From a bacterium (GTDB taxonomy: Bacteria; Patescibacteriota; Dojkabacteria; JAKAPS01): DNA of 52,767 bases. The DNA lies in NCBI GenBank assembly GCA_021806925.1, contig JAKAPS010000002.1:65751-118517 (forward strand), read 5' to 3'. Below are positions 13,584 to 22,340 of this stretch, piece after piece (positions within the stretch are counted from its first letter, which is position 1; each line of letters starts with the position of its first letter). The notes beneath the pieces were generated by a model. That model had not been told where the DNA came from. It ran no database searches and saw nothing but the letters and a program-made list of their open reading frames with translations. The translations under genes and the position numbers were made by a program.

Positions 13584-14315
13584 TTAGTGTCCATGTTCTT
13601 CCATATTTGTTGTAAGTATATTAGTAAAAGCCAGTGTAAGCATAGCGAAAACTGATGCTTGCACAAATCCAACAATCAACTCTAATCCCATAAATGGCAA
13701 CGGAACTATAAATCCTACTAGAGAAGTGAAATTTGCAATTACTAAATCTCCAGCTAGTATATTACCATAAAGTCGAAATGAAAGTGAAATAACTTTTGTG
13801 AATTCACTTATAAGTTCAATTAATCCAACAAAAAGATTGATTGGATTTAAAGAAAAGTATCTTTTCAAATGATTTAAAAGTCCTAAATGTTTTATTGCAA
13901 AATATTGACTTGAAATCACTGAAATAAGAGCCATTGAAAGTGTTGAATTTAAATCTGAATTGACAGTTTTAAATAAAGGGATAAATCCTCCTTTAGTAAA
14001 AAAACCAATTGTTCCAAAAATCGGTGTTAAACCTATCCAATTTACTACAAGAATATATATGAAATATGTTGCAACAAGTGGGAAAAATTCGTTTAATTTA
14101 TTCTTATCATCAACTATCTCCCCAGCTGTAGAATACAAAAAATCGATTATATATTCTACCATGACTTGAAGGTTTGATGGTTTTTCAAATGAAAGTTTTT
14201 TGTTTATATAGTAAACTGAAACACATAACAGAATAGTTACAATAATGGACACTAAATATGTATTAGTTATTTGCAAAAAACCAATAGAAAATAACACATT
14301 ACTACTTAAGTCCAC
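13584..14315 (-). CDS. atpB: F-type ATP synthase subunit a (GTG start, AAGGAG upstream)
   Basis: SLSFRLYGNILAGDLVI; PLPFMGLELIVGFVQASVFAMLTLAF. Confidence 0.97.
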   Translation of the reverse strand: MDLSSNVLFSIGFLQITNTYLVSIIVTILLCVSVYYINKKLSFEKPSNLQVMVEYIIDFLYSTAGEIVDDKNKLNEFFPLVATYFIYILVVNWIGLTPIFGTIGFFTKGGFIPLFKTVNSDLNSTLSMALISVISSQYFAIKHLGLLNHLKRYFSLNPINLFVGLIELISEFTKVISLSFRLYGNILAGDLVIANFTSLVGFIVPLPFMGLELIVGFVQASVFAMLTLAFTNILTTNMEEHGH

Positions 14316-14381
14316 TTTTGATATATCTCCTTCCTTACGTTCAATAGTATATTAACATATATTAATCAGATTTACAAAGTA

Positions 14382-15818
14382 TCATATGTCCCCTAAAGCG
14401 ACTGTTATACTTTTTAGAATAGATGCATATAAAGTAAAAGATGTATCCTCCATTTTTAGTAAATAATTTGGAAACTCAATTTGAAGTAATCCAAATATAT
14501 CTTCTTCACTTTTACTTTTATAATCCATGATTATTTTTACAATCCACTGGTTTGCTTTCAAAAATTGAAATATTTTTACGTCTCCTTTTGCGATATTTGA
14601 GTTTAAGTTCTTTTTATTATCAAAGTTAGCAAGAGTTGAAACAAAATTATTATCTAATATAATATGGACAATATGTTTAATATCTCTAATTCTAAATTCA
14701 TGTAGCAGACATTCTTTTCTCATTCTGTTAATAAATGCATTATATGAGTTTATATCTTCCCATGTTTTTTCATCTAGGAGTGTATAATATATATCCTTAA
14801 TTGTACATTTATCTTCTAATAACTCAATCTCTATTTTTCCTTTTACTTTTAGTAGTATACTATCAAAAGTTTGCTTGAAATGCGTTGCACAAAATTCATA
14901 TGGATTTTCTACTCTTAAAAGATCAGAATGCAATTCTTCTAGTTCACAATATCTTCTATATGAAAAGGACCCTGGTCTTCCTGTTAATCTGTCTGCAGTA
15001 CGAGGTAAATCCAGAATTGAAGTATTGAAAGGGTATGTTGATGATTCACCGGAATGGAGTCGATCTCTATTACTACCATTTGCATTATCTATTTGTCTTT
15101 CTCTTAATGTATTTGGGTGGCATATATACCAGCCACCAAATGTATCTCTATTTATTATTTTTTTAAGGAGATTTATTCGATGCCTCACTAATTCATATGG
15201 ATATGTATAATATAGTTCTTTGTTATCGCCTTGAGGAAACATATCATACATCAATTTAAAAAAAATATATGTAGGGTTATAGTTGCATAGTTTTAATAGT
15301 TGCTTAAAATAATTACGGGGTATTACTGTATCTGCATCAAGTACTGATATTAGAGTCCCATTACTATCAGAATATTCCTCAGATAATAATTCTTCAACAT
15401 ATGCACGTGACCTTTCTGCATTTTGAGCATCATCAGGAAAAATATATTTGTCAGGAATATTTATATATGATATAGCAATATGATCATTATGCTTTCCTAT
15501 GAATTCTTTAATCACTGTTAAATCAGTTCCAAAATTACTCTCTTCATTAATTCCACGTGGTAGTCTATTTGTTTTTGATGTGATATATTCGATAGATCCA
15601 ATTGTTAATAAATTATCTAAAAGTATTGATAAATTTTTTACTGAATTTAAGGATTTACCATTTATTGCATAAATTACTTCGATCTGTTGATCTCTTTCTA
15701 GGCTCTGTCTGCAGATGCTTTTAAGTTGTTCTATAAAGTTTCCATTATTGAATTCGTTACATACAGGAACAACAAATATAATTTTCTTGTACTCTACACC
15801 TAAAGATTCATGACTCAT
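14382..15818 (-). CDS. GT2-like glycosyltransferase family protein
   Basis: N-term IIFVVPVCNEFNNGNFIEQLKSICRQS; LISVLDADTVIPRNYF. Confidence 0.65.
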   Translation of the reverse strand: MSHESLGVEYKKIIFVVPVCNEFNNGNFIEQLKSICRQSLERDQQIEVIYAINGKSLNSVKNLSILLDNLLTIGSIEYITSKTNRLPRGINEESNFGTDLTVIKEFIGKHNDHIAISYINIPDKYIFPDDAQNAERSRAYVEELLSEEYSDSNGTLISVLDADTVIPRNYFKQLLKLCNYNPTYIFFKLMYDMFPQGDNKELYYTYPYELVRHRINLLKKIINRDTFGGWYICHPNTLRERQIDNANGSNRDRLHSGESSTYPFNTSILDLPRTADRLTGRPGSFSYRRYCELEELHSDLLRVENPYEFCATHFKQTFDSILLKVKGKIEIELLEDKCTIKDIYYTLLDEKTWEDINSYNAFINRMRKECLLHEFRIRDIKHIVHIILDNNFVSTLANFDNKKNLNSNIAKGDVKIFQFLKANQWIVKIIMDYKSKSEEDIFGLLQIEFPNYLLKMEDTSFTLYASILKSITVALGDI

Positions 15819-15826
15819 AGTGCAGA

Positions 15827-15832
15827 ATTATA
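15827..15832 (-). promoter_or_regulatory. -10 element TATAAT, 8 nt before the glycosyltransferase ATG
   Basis: Reverse complement GATATAATTCTGCACTATGAGTC. Confidence 0.55.
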
Positions 15833-15899
15833 TCACAATTATGCTAGAACAATATATTAGATATTATAACGTATAAGAAAAAAACAGAAAATTTTCCAC

Positions 15900-16290
15900 C
15901 CTCCTAAGTTTGTTGACTACTGATCCTTAATTTTTAACTGTTTCATACTTTTGCTTTTTCGAAAGTTTCACCAAAGCTTAAACTTGCGAATTTATATGAT
16001 TACGAAGTATATAAATCTTTTTATAAGACTCTCCTGTATTCCAAATTGGATATGCATTAGGGGGATTTTACAATTTTATGCACAATATTCTTTTTCCAAA
16101 TTTATTATAGTAGTACCATTGTCGTCTATTCGTCTATTTGTATTTTGTGAAACTGCTAAATCCATTAAATCCGAAATCTAATTAATACTGTGTTCATTAA
16201 TAAAATCAATGTTATTAATGCAAGTATTCCTGTCAAAGCACCATCGTGTAATCTTTTTAGTGCTTCCTAAAATTCACAATGAATGCAAGT
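15900..16290 (-). pseudogene. Possible decayed coding remnants downstream of mscS
   Basis: Minus-strand fragments read as coding but are broken by stops/frameshifts: EALKRLHDGALTGILALITLILLMNTVLIRFRI*, NAYPIWNTGESYKKIYILRNHINSQV*. Confidence 0.35.
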
Positions 16291-16303
16291 ACATTGCGAC
16301 GAA

Positions 16304-17038
16304 TTACATCTTCAATGCAAGTCTAATCTCATTTTGATGACTAGGTTTGGTTTTAATAATAGCTGTTGCTGATTTGTTACTTTGATCTTCTGAATATTCA
16401 ATAATTTCTATTTTCTCACTTAAAATATTTGCTCTTACATCTTCTGGTAAATTAGAAATACGTGTTTCAATATCTTTTATCCTTGAGTTTAATTCCTCAT
16501 CAGAGTTAAACTGTATTTTTATGCTTATTACTGAAAAACCAATAGATGTGTTTGTAATTAATGATGCAGTACTATTGGGTATTGTTGTTATCTCTCCTAA
16601 ATTATTTTTTATTGTGAAAGACCTCAAGGTCATATTTATTACAATACCTTCAATTTGAGGATTTGATAATTTTATATAATCACCAATACTAAATATATCT
16701 TCTGTGAATATAAAGATGCCATTTATATAATTATTCAGCAGATTCTGCAATGAGAAACTAATAATAAACCCAAATATTCCTACGCCTTCAAGAATAGGAG
16801 TTACATTAAAAAAATTTGTTAATATAATAACTATTGAAGATATTACCATTATAAGTATCACAATAGAGCGTACAAATGAATTTAAGGTATTTAATCTTCT
16901 TTTATATCTAGTGTGCGTATGAATTGGTGATATCTTTTTGTAATTATTGATTATATACTCCGTAGTTAATTGCGAAATAAATATTATTCCAAATCCGCTT
17001 ATTAAATCAATAACCAAATTTATTATTAAATTTCTCAT
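16304..17038 (-). CDS. MscS-family small-conductance mechanosensitive channel; start at MRNLIINLVIDL, ATGA overlap with mraY
   Basis: VGIFGFIISFSLQNLLNNYINGIFIFTEDIFSIGDYIKL; EGIVINMTLRSFTIKNNLGEITTIPNS. Confidence 0.85.
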   Translation of the reverse strand: MRNLIINLVIDLISGFGIIFISQLTTEYIINNYKKISPIHTHTRYKRRLNTLNSFVRSIVILIMVISSIVIILTNFFNVTPILEGVGIFGFIISFSLQNLLNNYINGIFIFTEDIFSIGDYIKLSNPQIEGIVINMTLRSFTIKNNLGEITTIPNSTASLITNTSIGFSVISIKIQFNSDEELNSRIKDIETRISNLPEDVRANILSEKIEIIEYSEDQSNKSATAIIKTKPSHQNEIRLALKM

Positions 17039-18144
17039 ATAAACGCTATAAATATTGATATAATTGCAAGAAAGAATGAAATAACCCAGAACCTCATAAC
17101 AATTCTTTCTTCTGACCACCCTATTTTTTCAAGATGATGATGAATAGGTGCAATTTTAAATATTTGTATATTAAATAGTTTCTTTCCAAGCTTTTGAATA
17201 ATTACACTGCCTACTTCAACTAAATAAGGTAATCCTGTAACAAACAATAGAAATTCTCTATGCATTAGAATAGATATAGTTGCGAGTAACGCACCGAGTG
17301 AAAGTGAACCAATATCCCCCATTTCAAACCTTGCTGGTTTTATATTGAAATAAAGATAAACAAGCAGAGTCCCAATTACTGTAGAGATAAAATAAGAGTA
17401 TTGTGTATAGTTATAAAAAATTGATAATGCAAGGAAGACTGAAAATGAATTTAAAAGTAAGCCAGCTGATAATCCGTCCACACCATCTGTTATATTTACG
17501 GCATTTGCATACAGTACAACAAGAAATATAGTTAGCGGAATAAGCCAGAAACCAATGTTAATATATCCAAATAATGGTATCCAAAGAAGCGTCCAATGAA
17601 CCTTAAAATATAACCAATAGCTTATTATTCCTCCAGCTATTATTTGAACAAGTACTTTCTCGTGTGGATGTAATCCTGTACCAAGACGTGACGAAAATGA
17701 ATAGAATATTGATTTATATATACTCCAAGGAATTAATAAAGCAAAATATATTCTTTTGAATATATTCACGTGTTTCAATGCTAAAAGAATAGTCCTTCTT
17801 AGAGGTCGTACTGTTCTTTTTCTACCAAATATATTCATTATGTCATCAATACCGCCTATTATTGCACAAAGCAGAAAAACAAATAATGGAAGCAAGGTAT
17901 ATCCCCTTGAATAATTGAAAAGTAAAGTAATAGAAACTATACTAATTACCATTATTATTCCTGCCATTATAGGGATGCCTTCTTTTTGGCGTCTTGTAGG
18001 AATCTGTTTATATGAGTCATCATATTCACCATTTCTTACTAATTTCAATTTATATAGAAGACTCGTGATAGGGAAAATTAATATGAGTGAAAGGGCTGCA
18101 GAAAGTAAAATATATTCAATTGAATGAAATAGTAGTGTTTTCAT
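17035..18144 (-). CDS. mraY: Phospho-N-acetylmuramoyl-pentapeptide transferase
   Basis: NAVNITDGVDGLSAG, MGDIGSLSLGALL, APIHHHLEKIGWSEERIVMRFWVIS. Confidence 0.93.
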   Translation of the reverse strand: MKTLLFHSIEYILLSAALSLILIFPITSLLYKLKLVRNGEYDDSYKQIPTRRQKEGIPIMAGIIMVISIVSITLLFNYSRGYTLLPLFVFLLCAIIGGIDDIMNIFGRKRTVRPLRRTILLALKHVNIFKRIYFALLIPWSIYKSIFYSFSSRLGTGLHPHEKVLVQIIAGGIISYWLYFKVHWTLLWIPLFGYINIGFWLIPLTIFLVVLYANAVNITDGVDGLSAGLLLNSFSVFLALSIFYNYTQYSYFISTVIGTLLVYLYFNIKPARFEMGDIGSLSLGALLATISILMHREFLLFVTGLPYLVEVGSVIIQKLGKKLFNIQIFKIAPIHHHLEKIGWSEERIVMRFWVISFFLAIISIFIAFI

Positions 18145-18794
18145 ATATTATTTAATAAATTTAAGCGTGCAATATAATTATCATTAATTGCATATTTAAT
18201 AAGTTTACTAAGTTTTTCACTTGCAAATTCCTGTAATACTATACTAGAATTCTTATTGACAACATTAACAATGGATCTTTCAACACCAATTCCGCTTGTT
18301 GAATGAGCTATAAGTATTTTCTTAGGGTAATTGCTATCATCATATTCAATTGATTCTACAATAGCAACATGTTTTCCGCCAGAAAATCTTATTAAATCAG
18401 AAACCATAATTCTTTCTATATCTTTTTTTGTTGCATTTAAATCTTTTGTTAAAGCATTTGCTGAAACTAGATTAACATTATTTTCCCTATATATTAAATA
18501 TTTTAAGTATGCGAGTGTATTTATTGGCTTTATACTTTTCACTAAATTCTTACCATATCGTTCTTCTAGTACTCTGTATACAAACCCAGAGCAATCAATT
18601 CCAATCCTATATTTTTCCAGTGTTTTTAAATCTACTATGTTATTATCAGTTGCAAATTTTTTAATATCATTTAAACTTCCCTTTCCTTTATATAGCAGAT
18701 TCCTACCACTAGTACTGTTATATATGTAATATGGAATACCAATCCATTTATCAATTATCGCAGTTAATGCCTTATCTTCAGATTTTAATATCAT
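18141..18794 (-). CDS. NlpC/P60-like cysteine peptidase/amidase
   Basis: Catalytic-type motifs GIDCSGFVYRVL, SGGKHVAIVESI, IAHSTSGIGVE; 4-bp overlaps with both neighbours. Confidence 0.7.
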   Translation of the reverse strand: MILKSEDKALTAIIDKWIGIPYYIYNSTSGRNLLYKGKGSLNDIKKFATDNNIVDLKTLEKYRIGIDCSGFVYRVLEERYGKNLVKSIKPINTLAYLKYLIYRENNVNLVSANALTKDLNATKKDIERIMVSDLIRFSGGKHVAIVESIEYDDSNYPKKILIAHSTSGIGVERSIVNVVNKNSSIVLQEFASEKLSKLIKYAINDNYIARLNLLNNI

Positions 18795-20155
18795 ATAATC
18801 TCAGTTCCATTATATATTTCTCTAACAATATTCAATATTGTATTATGTAATATATTATTGCCTTCAAAGAAATCAGATTTTCCAATTATTCTACAAAACT
18901 CACTTCTTGGTTGAATTACGCTACCTTTTGAATTTTCATTTATAAATATATTTGATGTTGAATATACATCATTTATACTGTATGCATTTTTCTCTATTAA
19001 TTTCATCGATCCATCTGAAAGATATAATCCGTTATATTCATTCTTAATTAAGATATTCTCTGTATTATGATTTCTTAAAACTAAAATAGATGCAATTTGA
19101 GGTAATGTATTAATATAGTTATATTCATTTCTATCAATCATTGGATCAATATTAAAATATTCTGCAAGGTGAATTAACGGCAATGAAATAACTCCATTCT
19201 CATCTTGTATCTTTGTAAAATCTTGAACGCTTGCAGTTTGTCTTGCATTAACCTCAATTATGTAAACATTATTGTTTTCATCAATTACAAAATCGATCCC
19301 AAACATTCCCCAGAATCCATTGTTAACATACAATTCAGACCCAACCTTATCAGTTATCTTTACAAGCTCATTTCTTAAAGTATCTGATAATCCATTTTGG
19401 TTAAAATTATTGCCACATGTTTCACCTTTACTTGCATTTATCTCCTTAATTGCAGTTATCTGATTTGATAATCCTGCTATATATGTCCCCCATTTTGTTG
19501 CAACCGCATTAATTGTGAAGTACTGATTACAAGAATCTATATATTGACTAATTTTACATGGAAATCCTGATAATTTTGAATTTACTAGATCAGTATATTC
19601 ATCTTCATTTTCTATTATATATGTACCATCTCCAGAATGTGATTTGTTCAGTTGAACTACAAATTTATTTCCATCGAATTGCCCAACCATTTCTTTATAT
19701 GTGATACCTTTATCAATAGTTGATATTATAATTTTCTTTGGAAAATATTCACCGATTACAGTATTCTTAAAATTATTAAAGAAAGATATTTTGTCTTCAA
19801 TCGATGAAGTAGATTCATAAGATGGATTAATTAACTCACAGCCGTATACAGTATTTCCTGGATTTGGTTGACTTTTAAAAAGCATTACAAATTTTTTTTG
19901 TTCTATATTATTAATATATTCAATAAATTTACTATCCTTATTTCTTACGAGATCCCTTGCAGAAAGACTTGTATTATCCTCAAAGTATTTTACCTTTACT
20001 CCTCTATTTTCTGCAATTCTTTTCTGATACCCGTTATCATTCGTTAATATCTCATAATTGTGAAGATAGTCCTCAAATAGGAACCCACGAGAAGCTCTAG
20101 GAGTTAAATAAAGGATAGTTCCTACTGTATTTAATTTATTAATAATATTAATCAC
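18791..20155 (-). CDS. ATP-grasp superfamily ligase
   Basis: VVQLNKSHSGDGTYIIENEDEY (ATP-binding lysine/glycine loop), MFGIDFVIDENNNVYIIEVNARQTAS (metal-binding E-x-N). Confidence 0.75.
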   Translation of the reverse strand: MINIINKLNTVGTILYLTPRASRGFLFEDYLHNYEILTNDNGYQKRIAENRGVKVKYFEDNTSLSARDLVRNKDSKFIEYINNIEQKKFVMLFKSQPNPGNTVYGCELINPSYESTSSIEDKISFFNNFKNTVIGEYFPKKIIISTIDKGITYKEMVGQFDGNKFVVQLNKSHSGDGTYIIENEDEYTDLVNSKLSGFPCKISQYIDSCNQYFTINAVATKWGTYIAGLSNQITAIKEINASKGETCGNNFNQNGLSDTLRNELVKITDKVGSELYVNNGFWGMFGIDFVIDENNNVYIIEVNARQTASVQDFTKIQDENGVISLPLIHLAEYFNIDPMIDRNEYNYINTLPQIASILVLRNHNTENILIKNEYNGLYLSDGSMKLIEKNAYSINDVYSTSNIFINENSKGSVIQPRSEFCRIIGKSDFFEGNNILHNTILNIVREIYNGTEII

Positions 20156-20159
20156 AAAT

Positions 20160-21020
20160 TTAACCTGAAATAATTATAACACTTCGTGACTGTCTTTTTA
20201 TATCCCCATTCTCAATTGCTTTAATATATCCTGCAAATGTTAGAGCACCATCATTAGTTAAATTAAGATTTTCAAGTCTTTTTAGTAGTTCAATAGAAGA
20301 TTCAATTCTTAGATTTTCTATTGCATAACTACTACCATGACTTTTATCAATTATCTTCGTTATTTCTTCTAAATATGGAGTTACAGGCATAGATATACAA
20401 TCAGCAATTGATGATGCTTCTGACTGAAAATTAAAATCATAAAGTTTTGCAACTGAGTTGTGTCTTGAATTTTGAATAGCAAAAAATTTATGTTCAGAAA
20501 CAAATCCTTTATATATTCCGCAAAAAGCAGTTCCACTACTTACATTTACAAAAATTGAATCAAACTCAGGTAGATCCTTTTCTATCTCCATCCCAAGTTT
20601 AGTATACCCCTCCATTGATGAGGCATGTTCAACAGTCGAATTTACAATGACACTTTTTTTATGTGATTTCATCCATTCAACCATCTCCTTTCTTGGATCA
20701 GCTACTGAATGTATATATATATTAAGAGAAAGTAAGCTATCAATTTTCTCTTTCTTCCTTTTGTCTATAGATTCAGATATGAAAATATGAAGAGATTTCT
20801 GATTTGAATTTTTAAAATATGTCATATATGAAATTGCAGCATTTCCTGAGCTTGAAAGTACAAGATCCTTATTTTTATATCTTGATAACACATTTATTGT
20901 TGCCCTATCCTTAAATGAACCGCTTAAATTCTTCGTTTCATCTTTTACCCATGTTTCAACTCCAGTATATTTTGATAATGACTCTAATAAATATATAGGA
21001 GTGTGTAATAATTTAGCCAT
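20160..21020 (-). CDS. PLP-dependent fold-type II enzyme, threonine-synthase-like (short, 286 aa)
   Basis: KDETKNLSGSFKDRATINV (PLP lysine motif), LSSSGNAAISYM. Confidence 0.75.
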   Translation of the reverse strand: MAKLLHTPIYLLESLSKYTGVETWVKDETKNLSGSFKDRATINVLSRYKNKDLVLSSSGNAAISYMTYFKNSNQKSLHIFISESIDKRKKEKIDSLLSLNIYIHSVADPRKEMVEWMKSHKKSVIVNSTVEHASSMEGYTKLGMEIEKDLPEFDSIFVNVSSGTAFCGIYKGFVSEHKFFAIQNSRHNSVAKLYDFNFQSEASSIADCISMPVTPYLEEITKIIDKSHGSSYAIENLRIESSIELLKRLENLNLTNDGALTFAGYIKAIENGDIKRQSRSVIIISG

Positions 21021-21030
21021 TTACAGCTTA

Positions 21031-21036
21031 ATTATA
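21031..21036 (-). promoter_or_regulatory. -10 element TATAAT, 10 nt before the PLP-enzyme ATG
   Basis: Reverse complement GTATAATTAAGCTGTAAATGG. Confidence 0.55.
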
Positions 21037-21074
21037 CATAATTTTTAAACTTATTTACATTTATGTTATTTTGA

Positions 21075-21080
21075 TATAAT
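21075..21080 (+). promoter_or_regulatory. -10 element TATAAT, 10 nt before the LysW-like ATG
   Basis: TTTACATTTATGTTATTTTGATATAATATGTTACCAAATG. Confidence 0.55.
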
Positions 21081-21090
21081 ATGTTACCAA

Positions 21091-21243
21091 ATGACTATAA
21101 TATGTGTTGATTGCGGACATGAAATAATATCAGAGGACGTAGAAGTTCATATTGGTGATACACTTGTATGCAATGTATGTGGTGCAGTTCAATCAGTTGT
21201 TGATAATTCAGGTAAGACTGTAGCCATATCAGAAGAAAAATAA
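21091..21243 (+). CDS. 50-aa zinc-ribbon protein resembling LysW amino-group carrier proteins (not in supplied ORF track)
   Basis: Translation MTIICVDCGHEIISEDVEVHIGDTLVCNVCGAVQSVVDNSGKTVAISEEK*; CxxCG-x(16-18)-LVCxxCGAxxxVV pattern of LysW; own -10 element. Confidence 0.75.
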   Translation: MTIICVDCGHEIISEDVEVHIGDTLVCNVCGAVQSVVDNSGKTVAISEEK

Positions 21244-21263
21244 CGAAATATATTATTTTTCTA

Positions 21264-22340
21264 TTAAAAATTCACTCTTATAACTTCAGGTATAAGTGTA
21301 ACATTGTATTGTTCTTTTACCTTTTTGATGGCGTATTCAATTAAATTATTGTAATCCTCTGATGATGTCCCCTCATTAATGAAGAAATTTGCATGTTTTT
21401 CATATATATAGGCGTTATTTATTCTAAAGCCTTTAAGGTTGCAACTATCAATAAGGTATCCAGCAGATATACTTGGTAAATTATATTTTAATTTTTCCTC
21501 TTCACTAAAATTCTTAAAAGTACTTCCGAGCGAATATCCCTTTGGTTGTACATTTACTTTCTGCTTTATCCAGTTTTTTGAAAAATCACTATAAATATTA
21601 ATATTTTCTTGTTTATATAATTTAAAGATGGCTCCAAGTATTACAATTGATTTGTCTTTTTGAAAAATACTTTTATCATATCCGAAATCCAATTCATTAT
21701 TAGAAAGTAACTTTATTTCCCTATTATTTTTTAGAACAACAACAGCGTCAATGTAGTTTGATAATAGCTCAATTCCCCCATGCACATTGTTATATATAGC
21801 ACCGGAAACATTTGCTGGAATATATGAAAACCAGTGTAATCCAGAGAATCCTATTTCTAGTGTGTACTGTATTAAATATGATAATCTTACTCCTGATTCT
21901 GCAAAAACATATACAGGATTGGATTTATCCTCCTTAAAATATATACTTGATAAATTTAAACTTGCAGTGCTTTTATCCCCTTGTTTTAGATCATAATTGG
22001 ATCTAGTTTCAGGTATACTATCGCTTATGCATGAATAATTTTCTAATATAAAAATACCGTTACTAGATATCTTAACAACATCACCGATGTATTTCTTATC
22101 TGAGAATAAAACATCTGATCCGTTCCCTAAAAAAAATGGAACTTTTAGATCCTCAAATTCATTTGTATATTTAAATTTAGTATTTTTAATATATTCTAGG
22201 AAATTTAGCCTATCTATATTTGTATTATATAGATCTCTGAATTCCATATATCTAGAACATTTACCACCTAAATGAATTCTTGTGACTTCACTTAATGGAT
22301 AATTTCGTTTTAATGTATAACTTAATTTTCTTTTTTCCAT
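21264..22340 (-). CDS. murB: UDP-N-acetylenolpyruvoylglucosamine reductase
   Basis: FLGNGSDVLFSDK, SYIPANVSGAIYNNVHGG, KGYSLGSTFKNF, GYLIDSCNLKG, ANFFINEG. Confidence 0.9.
   Translation of the reverse strand: MEKRKLSYTLKRNYPLSEVTRIHLGGKCSRYMEFRDLYNTNIDRLNFLEYIKNTKFKYTNEFEDLKVPFFLGNGSDVLFSDKKYIGDVVKISSNGIFILENYSCISDSIPETRSNYDLKQGDKSTASLNLSSIYFKEDKSNPVYVFAESGVRLSYLIQYTLEIGFSGLHWFSYIPANVSGAIYNNVHGGIELLSNYIDAVVVLKNNREIKLLSNNELDFGYDKSIFQKDKSIVILGAIFKLYKQENINIYSDFSKNWIKQKVNVQPKGYSLGSTFKNFSEEEKLKYNLPSISAGYLIDSCNLKGFRINNAYIYEKHANFFINEGTSSEDYNNLIEYAIKKVKEQYNVTLIPEVIRVNF

Noticed and set aside
15951-16181. 76-aa + strand ORF downstream of the mscS stop
   Set aside because: AT-driven open frame overlapping minus-strand coding-like fragments; no SD or promoter at the start and no recognisable family.
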